From Pseudoxanthomonas sp. Root65 (GTDB lineage: Bacteria; Pseudomonadota; Gammaproteobacteria; Xanthomonadales; Xanthomonadaceae), in assembly GCF_001427635.1 (NCBI RefSeq), contig NZ_LMHA01000002.1:186001-250000 (forward strand): a stretch of DNA of 64,000 nt, in the 5' to 3' direction. The notes under the pieces are model-generated. The model was not told where the DNA came from. It did no database searches and worked only from the letters and a program-made list of their open reading frames with translations. Shown here piece by piece: positions 32,631 through 41,026 of the stretch. The number at the start of each line of letters is the position of its first letter. Within the stretch, counting starts at the first letter, position 1. The position numbers were made by a program, and so were the translations under genes.

Positions 32631-32709
32631 GCCCTTCTCCCCCGCCTGCGGGGAGAAGGTGCCCGGAGTGCCTGCCCCGTACTTAATAAAGGGGCGGATG
32701 AGGGGCGAG
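32631..32709. repeat. palindromic repeat overlapping the end of the DUF559 gene
   Basis: CTTCTCCCCCGCCTGCGGGG hairpin, then GGTGCCCGGAGTGCCTGCC, then CCCCGTACTTAATAAAGGGG and CGGATGAGGGGCG. The end of this unit encodes the last residues (APHPPLY) and stop of the minus-strand DUF559 protein. The CCCCGTACTTgAT module also occurs at 35.9 and 56.0 kb. Confidence 0.8.
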
Positions 32710-33039
32710 CGCGGCGGTGATCGCAGTCAGCACAACATTCGTCTCGCGCAGTACGTCATCGTTCCAGAACCTCAGCACCCGGTATCCCTGCGTTTCCAGA
32801 AAGCGTGTACGCGCGCCATCGTGACGCTGCTGCGTCAAATGCTGGCTCCCATCCAGCTCAATCACCAATGCGGCTTCCAGGCAGGCAAAGTCGGCGAAGT
32901 ACGGCCCAATCCGATGTTGCCTTCTGAACTTCCGTCCCAACAGGCGGCGGTCGCGCAGGTGCTGCCATAGCACGCATTCGGCTTCGGTCTGGTCACGGCG
33001 TAGGCTACGCTCGCGTTGGTGGTTTCGGGTGCTGCGCAT
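32683..33039 (-). CDS. DUF559 (Vsr-like) endonuclease-domain protein
   Basis: 118 residues from MRSTRNHQRERSLRR. The domain shows RSLRRDQTEAECVLWQHLRD, GRKFRRQHRIGPYFADFAC and ALVIELDGSQHLTQQRHDGA, the D-ExD-type core of DUF559, then RVLRFWNDDVLRETNVVLTA. DUF559 is related to Vsr/PD-(D/E)XK nucleases; the biological role is unknown. An upstream extension to 33147 would run into the right-hand repeat and is less likely. It sits antisense between yjeT and purA, which are neighbours in related genomes, and is framed by two ~220-bp direct repeats. The C-terminus is encoded by a palindromic repeat. Confidence 0.85.
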   Translation of the reverse strand: MRSTRNHQRERSLRRDQTEAECVLWQHLRDRRLLGRKFRRQHRIGPYFADFACLEAALVIELDGSQHLTQQRHDGARTRFLETQGYRVLRFWNDDVLRETNVVLTAITAALAPHPPLY

Positions 33040-33110
33040 GGGGCTGCCTCCTGTGGGTGGGAGCAGCCTGCTGGGGAGGCGTGGCGGAGCACATCGGGGA
33101 TTGGCCCGGG

Positions 33111-33340
33111 GGCGGATAGGAAAGCGCCCCTCATCCGCCTTCGGCACCTTCTCCCCGCTTCGCAGGGAGAAGGAGATGACCCGGCGCGCCTGGCGGTTCG
33201 TTCTCCCCGTCTGGGAGGGGAAGGGAGAGCTTGAGCAGGCGCGAGGTGAAGAGGGCCCGCCGTGAGCTTTTCCTTCTCCCCGCTGGCGGGGAGAAGGTGC
33301 CCGAAGGGCGGATGAGGGGCCGCTCTTCGCGCGATTCCCA
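33111..33340. repeat. right ~220-bp direct repeat flanking the DUF559 gene
   Basis: Same element order as 32391-32620: AAAGCGCCCCTCATCCGCCT at 33121 matches 32401 base for base. Next come CTTCTCCCCGCTTCGCAGGG, GGCGCGCCTGGCGGTT, TTGAGCAGGCGCGAGG, and CTTCTCCCCGCTGGCGGGGA with GGCGGATGAGGGGC. The rest of the gap up to purA (33341-33565) holds no further gene; GCACAAAAGCCGGATGGG then GTCCGCCGGCTTTTTCC near 33391-33445 could fold into a terminator-like structure. Confidence 0.85.
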
Positions 33341-33382
33341 ACGCCCCCACCATCCCCACCAGGGTAGCCCCCGTCCCCCTAA

Positions 33383-34858
<1,476 letters not shown>

Positions 34859-34947
34859 CCCGCTCTACGTTCAGGTGGGTACTGTCCTGTGACACGACAG
34901 TAACGCGACTAATCAGGGGTGCACGGAATGCACGCCGCAGCGAAAGG

Positions 34948-34973
34948 AAGCCCCGCGAACGCGGGGCTTTTTC
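34948..34973 (+). terminator. intrinsic terminator after purA
   Basis: AAGCCCCGC pairs with GCGGGGCTT around a GAAC loop and is followed by TTTC: a classical Rho-independent terminator, 90 bp after the purA stop. Confidence 0.9.
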
Positions 34974-35098
34974 TTGCGGCACGCACGGGCCAGGGTTCTC
35001 CCGGTTCCGCGCCCGCACCATCCATCCCATCGATTGCGCCTGTGTCGGCACGCCCGTGCCGTCCGACCGTGCGCGCCTGTTTTGTGGAGCTTTGCCGC

Positions 35099-35407
35099 AT
35101 GTCCGAGTTGAATCATCCGACGGACGACGTCCTGCTGCTGGACGCCTCCGTTGCCCCGCCCTACATCATCGACCGCCGCGAACCGCTGCCCCGCCACGAC
35201 GCCGACAAGCTGCGCGCCGGCCTGACGCGTGCGCAGCTAGCCACGCTGACCTCGCTGGAGAGCTTCCGCTGGCGCCTGGCCTTCGTGCGCCGCCCGGTGT
35301 TCCAGGCCCCCATCCCGGTGCTGTTCGACCGCAACAACGAGCGCTACATCGTCATCCGCGAAGACGGCACCCTGGACGAACAGCCCACGCTGAAGCTGCG
35401 CGACTGA
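35099..35407 (+). CDS. WRLxFVRRP-family protein, copy 1 of 3
   Basis: 102 residues, not recognised as a named family. Start MSELNHPTDDVLLLDAS from the ATG at 35099 with GGAG upstream. The conserved block is LRAGLTRAQLATL, then SFRWRLAFVRRPVFQ, PIPVLFDR, ERYIVIREDGTLDEQPTL, ending KLRD. The block predicts one amphipathic helix and three or four strands; no signal peptide or membrane segment. The N-terminal third is not conserved with the other copies. Two paralogues follow on the same strand (35548 and 36090), each with its own spacer, so this looks like a local amplification. Cytoplasmic, function unknown. Confidence 0.8.
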   Translation: MSELNHPTDDVLLLDASVAPPYIIDRREPLPRHDADKLRAGLTRAQLATLTSLESFRWRLAFVRRPVFQAPIPVLFDRNNERYIVIREDGTLDEQPTLKLRD

Positions 35408-35490
35408 GCGGGCGCGTGCGCTGCGGCGCGTTGCAGGCCGGCGCGCGCCGTTCCGGCACAGCTCTTGCAACGCGCTGGCGACCCTAAAAG

Positions 35491-35508
35491 ACGGCCGCGC
35501 GCGGCCGT
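35491..35508. terminator. 18-bp perfect palindrome between paralogues 1 and 2
   Basis: ACGGCCGCGCGCGGCCGT is fully self-complementary, preceded by CTAAAAG and followed by TACCGC. As RNA it can form an 8-9 bp stem with almost no loop. Termination or a protein-binding site are both possible. Confidence 0.45.
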
Positions 35509-35547
35509 TACCGCTGACAGGTGTCGCCGTTATCGCTGGAGTTTCCT

Positions 35548-35865
35548 ATGTATCGCAATGCCGCCCGAGCCGCCGTCATCACCGGACCCTGGCCCGTCTC
35601 CCCCCCGGCCAGCCGGCCGACCGCCCCCGAGCGCCGCAAGGCCGCGGCCGCGCAGCAGGCCGACGCTCTGCGCGCCGGTCTCACGCCCGCGCAGCTGATG
35701 ACGCTGGAAGCGCTGGAGATCTTCCAGTGGCGCCTGGCCTTCGTGCGCCGTCCCCTCTTCCAGACCCCCATCCCGGTGCTGTTCGACCGCGAGGAAACCC
35801 GCTACGTGGTCATCGAAGAAGACGGCACCCTCAACGAACAACCCACCCTCCAGCTCCGCGCCTGA
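35548..35865 (+). CDS. WRLxFVRRP-family protein, copy 2 of 3
   Basis: 105 residues from MYRNAARAAVITG. A Pro/Ala-rich N-terminus (PVSPPASRPTAPERRK) precedes the conserved block: LRAGLTPAQLMTL, IFQWRLAFVRRPLFQ, PIPVLFDREETRYVVIEEDG, TLNEQPTLQLRA. By eye the block is about three quarters identical to copy 1. A GTG start at 35521 is possible. Immediately after the stop lies a dispersed palindromic repeat. Function unknown. Confidence 0.8.
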   Translation: MYRNAARAAVITGPWPVSPPASRPTAPERRKAAAAQQADALRAGLTPAQLMTLEALEIFQWRLAFVRRPLFQTPIPVLFDREETRYVVIEEDGTLNEQPTLQLRA

Positions 35866-35875
35866 CTGCGCCGTT

Positions 35876-35952
35876 CCTTCTCCCCGCAATGCGGGGAGAA
35901 GGTGCCGATGAGCCTGCCCCGTACTTGATACGGGGCGGATGAGGGGCAGCTC
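35876..35952. repeat. dispersed palindromic repeat with CCCCGTACTTGAT module
   Basis: CTTCTCCCCGCAATGCGGGG hairpin continuing to AGAAGG, then GTGCCGATGAGCCTGCC, then CCCCGTACTTGATACGGGG and CGGATGAGGGGCAGC. It has the same module order as the unit at 32631-32709, in the gap between copies 2 and 3 of the tandem family. Confidence 0.8.
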
Positions 35953-36089
35953 CTAGCCCCTTCACTGAACAAATCCCCCACGCCAGCCCCACATCCTCAC
36001 GTTCCGTTCCGCACCGCCGATACACGGTGTACCCACGCGCGTGCCCCTGGCGCGCGCCTCTGTCCACGCCATCAGGAGCCCCTCACCCG

Positions 36090-36395
36090 ATGTCGGATCC
36101 CCATCGCCCCCGCGATACCCAAGCGCCGGACACCGCCGGCAACCCTCCCCGCAGTCCGGAGCGTCGGAAGGGCGCCCCGAAGATGGACCACGCCACGCTG
36201 CTCGCCGGCCTCACGCCCGCGCAGCAGGCCACCATCCACACCATGGAAACCTTCCACTGGCGCCTGACGTTCGTCCGCCGCCCCCTCTTCAAGACCCCCG
36301 TCCCCGTTCTGTTCAACCGCGAAGGCGACCGCCATGTGGTGGTCAACGAGGACGGCACCATCGATGAGCAGCCGGCGTTGACGTTGCGGGATTGA
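36090..36395 (+). CDS. WRLxFVRRP-family protein, copy 3 of 3
   Basis: 101 residues from MSDPHRPRDTQAPDTAGN, with AGGAG upstream. The N-terminus is Pro/Arg-rich (NPPRSPERRKGAPK, similar in style to copy 2). The conserved block: LLAGLTPAQQATI, TFHWRLTFVRRPLFK, PVPVLFNREGDRHVVVNEDG, TIDEQPALTLRD. This copy is the most diverged, but the Trp-Arg-Leu, Phe-Val-Arg-Arg-Pro, Pro-Val-Leu-Phe and Glu-Asp-Gly-Thr positions are kept in all three, which argues for a working protein. Confidence 0.8.
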   Translation: MSDPHRPRDTQAPDTAGNPPRSPERRKGAPKMDHATLLAGLTPAQQATIHTMETFHWRLTFVRRPLFKTPVPVLFNREGDRHVVVNEDGTIDEQPALTLRD

Positions 36396-36608
36396 GGCCG
36401 CCGGTCCTGACACGGTGCAATCACGCGCCTGGTGTGAGCCGGCGCGCGCGGCCCCATGCCCGTCACGCCACGCCGCGTCGCCGGCTTTCGGAAAAGCGGG
36501 TAAGCACCCGCTGTATCTTGCCCACGCCATCCACCTACCCGAATTGGGGAGGCGCGGCGTCCTCGCAGGCCGCATGGATACACGCTGGCCGGGATCGGGG
36601 ACGACGGC

Positions 36609-39600
36609 GTGTCGACGGGTTCACCCTGCACGTGGAGGAGGCGCTTCTGGCTCGGGCCGATCCTGGGCCTGCTGTGGCTGCCTGCGCTGTTCGCCGCGGC
36701 GGCACCGCAGGAGGGGATGGACTACCACCGCAGCACATGGACCCAGCGCGACGGCGCGCCGCCGGACATCTGGGCGCTGACGCAGGATCGCAGTGGACCG
36801 CTCTGGCTGGGCACCGGCGTCGGCCTTTACCAGTTCGACGGCCTCCGCTTCGAGCGCTACAACCCGCCGCAGGGCCAGGGATTCGCCTCCAGCAACATCA
36901 CCGCCCTGCTCAGCGACCGCCGGGGCCGGCTGTGGATCGGCTTCTATCCGGGCGGCATCAGTACGCTGGACCAGGGCACGCTGCGTCACTACCCGCCGTC
37001 GCCGCACCTGCCGTCCGGCCTGGTGATGCGCATCGTCGAAGACCGCGCCGGCCACATCTGGGTGGCCTCGTTCACCGGCCTGTACCGCTTCGACGGCCAG
37101 GACTGGCGACGGATCGGCGCGGACACCGGCTTCCCGTACGCCTACGCCGATGACGTGATGCTGGACTCGCAGGGCACCCTGTGGGTGACCGCCGGCAACA
37201 CCTTGATGAACCTGCCGCCGGGCGGTGCACGCTTCGTGCCCACCGGCATCGCGACCGGGCTCTACACCTCGCTGCTGGAAACCCCCGGCGGCGCGCTGTG
37301 GGTCTCGGACGGCGCGCATGGCACGCGCTCGCTGTCGCTGGCGGCGCCGGACGCGCCGCAGATGCCCGGGTTCGGCCATTTCGCGTCGATGCGGCTGGAC
37401 CGCCAGGGCGCCTTGTGGGGCACGGACCGGCGGCGCGGCGGGGTGGTGCGGGTGGCGCGGCTGGATGCCTTCGCGCGCGGCCACGCGCTGCGCGAGCAGG
37501 ACGCCAGCGCGATCATCCGCGAGCGCAACGGCCTGGCCTCGGACCGGGCCATTCCGCTGCTGGCCGATCGCGAGGGCAACATCTGGGTGGGCACCAACAT
37601 GGGCCTGCATCGCTTCCGTCCCAGCAGCGTGCAGGGGCTGCAGGACGAGCGGCTGAGCCAGGACGGCGTGTACGGCATGGCGTTCTCCGCCACGCACGGC
37701 CTGCTGGTGTCCAGCGAGCGCCAGTTGTACCGCGTCGATGGCAAGACCCTGACGTGGCTGGCCGAATCCCCCGGCAAGCGGATCTACGCCGTGCAGGCCG
37801 TGGGCCCGCACGTCTATCTCGCGACCTGGCAGACCGTGTACCGGTACACGCCGGCGGGTCTGCGCGACCTGGACGTGCCGGGCACGGGACCCCTGGGCGC
37901 CGTGACCGGCGACGGCGCCGCGGGCCTGCTGGTGATGCGCGAAGGCGATGGCCTGTACCACTACGACGGCACCGCGTGGCGCCGCGTGGGGGCCGGCCTC
38001 ATTCCCGCGCGCGGGGCCACCTCGCTGCTGCGCGACACCGACGGGTCGGTCTGGATCGGCTACACCGGCAGCCGCCTCGTGCACTGGCGCAACGGCGCCC
38101 TGCGCGCGTTCGATGGCGGCGACGGTCTGGACATCGGCACGGTCTCGTCGCTCGCGCGCGTGGCCGTCGGCCTGCTGGCCGGCGGGGAGAACGGCGTGGC
38201 GCTGCTGCGCGATGGCCAGGTGCATGCGCTGCAGGCCAACGACCGGACGCGCCTGAACGGCATCACCGGCATCCACGCCGGCCGTGGTGGCGGGGTCTGG
38301 TTGAGCGGCGTCAACGGCGTGCTCCAGGTGCCCGCCGACGTGCTGGCGCGCGCGCCGCGCAGCGGCCATCTCGACGGCCGGCTGTACGACACCGCCGACG
38401 GCATGCCCGGCATCGCGCAGCAGTCCGCGCTGGCCTCCACCATCGTGGCCGACGGCACCGGCCGTCTCTGGTTCACCACCAACCAGGGGCTGGCGATGAT
38501 CGATCCGGCCCGGCGCCACTACAACCCGGTGGTGCCGACGGCCAGCATCCGTGGCCTGGCGGCGGGATCGGTGGACTACGCGCCGCAGGACGGGCGCGCG
38601 TTCGCGCCCGGCACGCGCGACATCCAGATCCGCTACGGCACCAGCAGCCTGGCCTATCCCGAGCACGTGCGCTTCCGCTACCGGCTCGAGGGGTTCGACG
38701 AGGCCTGGCAGCAGGCGGGCAACCGTCGCGTGGCCTACTACACCAGCCTGGCGCCGGGCGATTACCGCTTCCAGGTGCAGGCGGCCAACGAGAGCGGGGT
38801 GTGGAGTCCGCAGAGCGCCACGCTCGCCTTCTCGGTGGCGCCGCATTTCGTTCAGACGTGGTGGTTCGTGGCGGTGTGCGGGCTGAGCCTGGCCGCAGCC
38901 GTCTACGCGGCCTGGCAGTGGCGGTTGCGCCGGGTGTCGCAGCGCATGCGCATGCGGTTCGAGGAGCGCCACCGCGAGCGCGAGCGCATCGCGCGCGAGC
39001 TGCACGACACGCTGCTGCAGAGTTTCCAGGGGCTGCTGTTGCGTTTCCAGGCCGCCGCCAGCGGGCTGTCCGGCGACGATCCGGTGCGGGTGGCGCTGGA
39101 ACAGGCGATGGACCGCGGCGAGGAGGCCATCGTCGAGGGGCGCGAACGCGTGCATTCGTTGCGCATCGCCGAGGCGTCGGTGCAGGAGGCGCTGCCGGCG
39201 GCGTTCATGCGGCTGGGGCGCGAGCTGGCGCAGGTGCATCCGGCGGTGTTCGAGGTGACGGCGGACAGCCGGTTGCCGCCGCTGGATCCGGTGGTGCGCG
39301 ACGAGGTGTACTGGATCGGTCGGGAGGCGCTGTGCAATGCGTTCCGGCATGCGCAGGCGCGGCGGATCGAGGTGGAGATCCGCGCGGTCGGCGGCAAGGT
39401 GGTCTTCCGCTTCCGCGACGATGGGCGCGGCATCGCCGAGGAGGTGCGGCGCCGGGGCGCGCGTGCGGGCCACTGGGGGCTGTGCGGCATGCGCGAGCGC
39501 GCGGCCGACATCGGCGCGGAGCTGCGCATCACCAGCACGCCGGGGCAGGGCACGCAGGTGGAACTGGCGATCGCGCGGGGCGCGCGGGTACGGGCGCGGC

Positions 39601-39638
39601 GCCGCGGGCAGGCGAGGGACCGCGACGTCCCGGCATGA
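36609..39638 (+). CDS. propeller-type sensor histidine kinase (Reg_prop, Y_Y_Y, HisKA_3)
   Basis: 1009 residues from a GTG. Order: N-terminal signal/anchor (FWLGPILGLLWLPALF), a periplasmic propeller of two-component-regulator repeats such as PLWLGTGVGLYQFDG and NIWVGTNMGLHRFRP (about residues 35-640), and a Y_Y_Y domain (FRYRLEGFDEAWQQAG). A transmembrane helix (TWWFVAVCGLSLAAAVYAAW) leads to the kinase. The phosphoacceptor His is in RERIARELHDTLLQSFQGL (HisKA_3), and the ATPase has GREALCNAFRHAQA and FRDDGRGIAEEV. HisKA_3 kinases normally pair with a LuxR-type regulator; none is adjacent, so it is an orphan here. The ligand is unknown. Confidence 0.9.
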   Translation: MSTGSPCTWRRRFWLGPILGLLWLPALFAAAAPQEGMDYHRSTWTQRDGAPPDIWALTQDRSGPLWLGTGVGLYQFDGLRFERYNPPQGQGFASSNITALLSDRRGRLWIGFYPGGISTLDQGTLRHYPPSPHLPSGLVMRIVEDRAGHIWVASFTGLYRFDGQDWRRIGADTGFPYAYADDVMLDSQGTLWVTAGNTLMNLPPGGARFVPTGIATGLYTSLLETPGGALWVSDGAHGTRSLSLAAPDAPQMPGFGHFASMRLDRQGALWGTDRRRGGVVRVARLDAFARGHALREQDASAIIRERNGLASDRAIPLLADREGNIWVGTNMGLHRFRPSSVQGLQDERLSQDGVYGMAFSATHGLLVSSERQLYRVDGKTLTWLAESPGKRIYAVQAVGPHVYLATWQTVYRYTPAGLRDLDVPGTGPLGAVTGDGAAGLLVMREGDGLYHYDGTAWRRVGAGLIPARGATSLLRDTDGSVWIGYTGSRLVHWRNGALRAFDGGDGLDIGTVSSLARVAVGLLAGGENGVALLRDGQVHALQANDRTRLNGITGIHAGRGGGVWLSGVNGVLQVPADVLARAPRSGHLDGRLYDTADGMPGIAQQSALASTIVADGTGRLWFTTNQGLAMIDPARRHYNPVVPTASIRGLAAGSVDYAPQDGRAFAPGTRDIQIRYGTSSLAYPEHVRFRYRLEGFDEAWQQAGNRRVAYYTSLAPGDYRFQVQAANESGVWSPQSATLAFSVAPHFVQTWWFVAVCGLSLAAAVYAAWQWRLRRVSQRMRMRFEERHRERERIARELHDTLLQSFQGLLLRFQAAASGLSGDDPVRVALEQAMDRGEEAIVEGRERVHSLRIAEASVQEALPAAFMRLGRELAQVHPAVFEVTADSRLPPLDPVVRDEVYWIGREALCNAFRHAQARRIEVEIRAVGGKVVFRFRDDGRGIAEEVRRRGARAGHWGLCGMRERAADIGAELRITSTPGQGTQVELAIARGARVRARRRGQARDRDVPA

Positions 39639-39838
39639 AGCGCCGCGCCGGCGCCTGCGGCCCCCCATCCGGGTGACGCCGCGCTCCCACGCATGCGGCA
39701 TGACGGCCAGGCGCACGGCGCGCACCGTGGTGTCCGGGCCGGCCGGCGCCGTGCGACGGGGCAGGGCAGGCGCCGCGCCTGCCGGCATGCGATCGCTGGC
39801 GTGCGCCCTTCCGCCACCGCACCGACACGAGGGTTTCC

Positions 39839-40738
39839 ATGCGCAGCATCCTCCTTGCCGTTCTCCTTGCGACCGCCGCCGTGGCGCTCTCGCCCGCGCA
39901 GGCCTCCGATGCGCTGCGCGCGCCCACGCAGACGGTGGCGGTGGGCGCCGACACGGTGGCCTACCGCACGTTCGGCCAGGGCACGCCGCTGCTGCTGGTC
40001 AACCGGTTCCGCGGCACGATCGACACGTGGGACCCGGCGTTCCTCGATGCGCTGGCGCGGCACCACACGCTGTATGTGTTCGATCTGCCGGGCATCGGCC
40101 ATTCCACCGGCACGCAGCCGGATTCGATGGAGAGCGGGGTGAAGCTGCTCGACGGGCTGGCCGATGCGCTGGGGCTGGAACGGTTCGACCTGTTGGGCTG
40201 GTCGTGGGGTGGGCTGTTGGCGCAGGCGTATGTGATCGACCGGCCGGGCCGGGTGGAGCGGTTGGTGTTGTTGGCCACCAATCCGCCGGGCAAGAACGAC
40301 ATTCCGTTGCAGCCGGCGTTCCTGGAGCGCGCGCTGAAGCCGGTCAACGATCTGGCCGACGAGGAGGTGCTGTTCTTCGAGCCGGCCTCGGCGCTCAGCC
40401 GTGAACGGGCGAAGGCCTCGCACGTGCGTATCCGCCAGCGGGCGGGGGTGGAGGCGCATATCCCGGCCACGCAGGCGCAGTTCGATCGGTACTTCAAGGC
40501 GGCCGGCGGGTTCCATGCGGATGCGGCGGACCGGCGCGGCCAGCTGACGCGGCTGGCGTTGCCCATCCTGCTGGTCGCCGGCGACCACGACACCAGCACG
40601 GCGGGGCAGAACTGGTTCCCCCTGATCGGCGCCCTGCGCGATACCCGCTTCGTGTTCTATTCGCAGACGGGGCATGCGCCGCATCACCAGTACCCGGAGG
40701 AAGTGGGGGAGTTGGTGACGGATTTTCTCAGGTGGTAG
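39839..40738 (+). CDS. secreted alpha/beta hydrolase
   Basis: 299 residues. MRSILLAVLLATAAVALSPA is a signal peptide with likely cleavage after AQA. The fold has the nucleophile elbow GWSWGG (Ser), the preceding FDLPGIGHSTG, the acid region LLVAGDHDTSTAG (Asp) and the late His in TGHAPHHQYP. The oxyanion region reads LLLVNRFRGTIDTWDP, where the usual HG is replaced by NRFRG. Substrate unknown; the group includes esterases and haloperoxidase-like enzymes. GAGGG lies 6 bp before the ATG. Confidence 0.85.
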   Translation: MRSILLAVLLATAAVALSPAQASDALRAPTQTVAVGADTVAYRTFGQGTPLLLVNRFRGTIDTWDPAFLDALARHHTLYVFDLPGIGHSTGTQPDSMESGVKLLDGLADALGLERFDLLGWSWGGLLAQAYVIDRPGRVERLVLLATNPPGKNDIPLQPAFLERALKPVNDLADEEVLFFEPASALSRERAKASHVRIRQRAGVEAHIPATQAQFDRYFKAAGGFHADAADRRGQLTRLALPILLVAGDHDTSTAGQNWFPLIGALRDTRFVFYSQTGHAPHHQYPEEVGELVTDFLRW

Positions 40739-40966
40739 GCGGGGCAGCGCTTCGTCCGGTCTTCTGACATTAGCCGGCGCGTCCCGAGGGCATCCCTGGG
40801 TACGCCATGCTGCTCAAGGGAGTGAATACCGTGTGTCGCGGTGCAGGGCAACGGTTAGGCACGCACGCTATGATGATCCAGCGATGTTGCCCGCCACCGG
40901 TGCTCGCTGGAATGTGGCTGTCCGCTGGCCATCGTTTCCAGTGGCCCAGGTGCTACCACCCCTCAC

Positions 40967-40992
40967 AGGCCTCGCGTTGCGGGGCCTTTTTT
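40967..40992 (+). terminator. intrinsic terminator upstream of hsdM
   Basis: AGGCCTCGC pairs with GCGGGGCCT (one G-T pair) around a short loop and runs into TTTTTT. It lies 35 bp before hsdM and 228 bp after the hydrolase. TATGAT at 40869-40874 could be the -10 of a transcript ending here. The 40739-41026 gap otherwise shows no gene. Confidence 0.8.
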
Positions 40993-41026
40993 GCTTTTTA
41001 GAAACACGGAAAACTGCGAACAGAAG

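Noticed and set aside
32683..33147. Longer DUF559 protein starting at 33147
   Set aside because: The extra 36 residues come from the edge of the flanking direct repeat and show no family likeness; MRSTRNHQRERSLRR is a normal start.
36621..39788. A 1055-codon minus-strand frame opposite the propeller kinase
   Set aside because: Shadow; the plus strand carries complete propeller, HisKA_3 and ATPase motifs.
40840..40990. tRNA gene before hsdM
   Set aside because: No acceptor stem, T-loop GTTCGA or CCA-like end could be fitted; the hairpin is a terminator.
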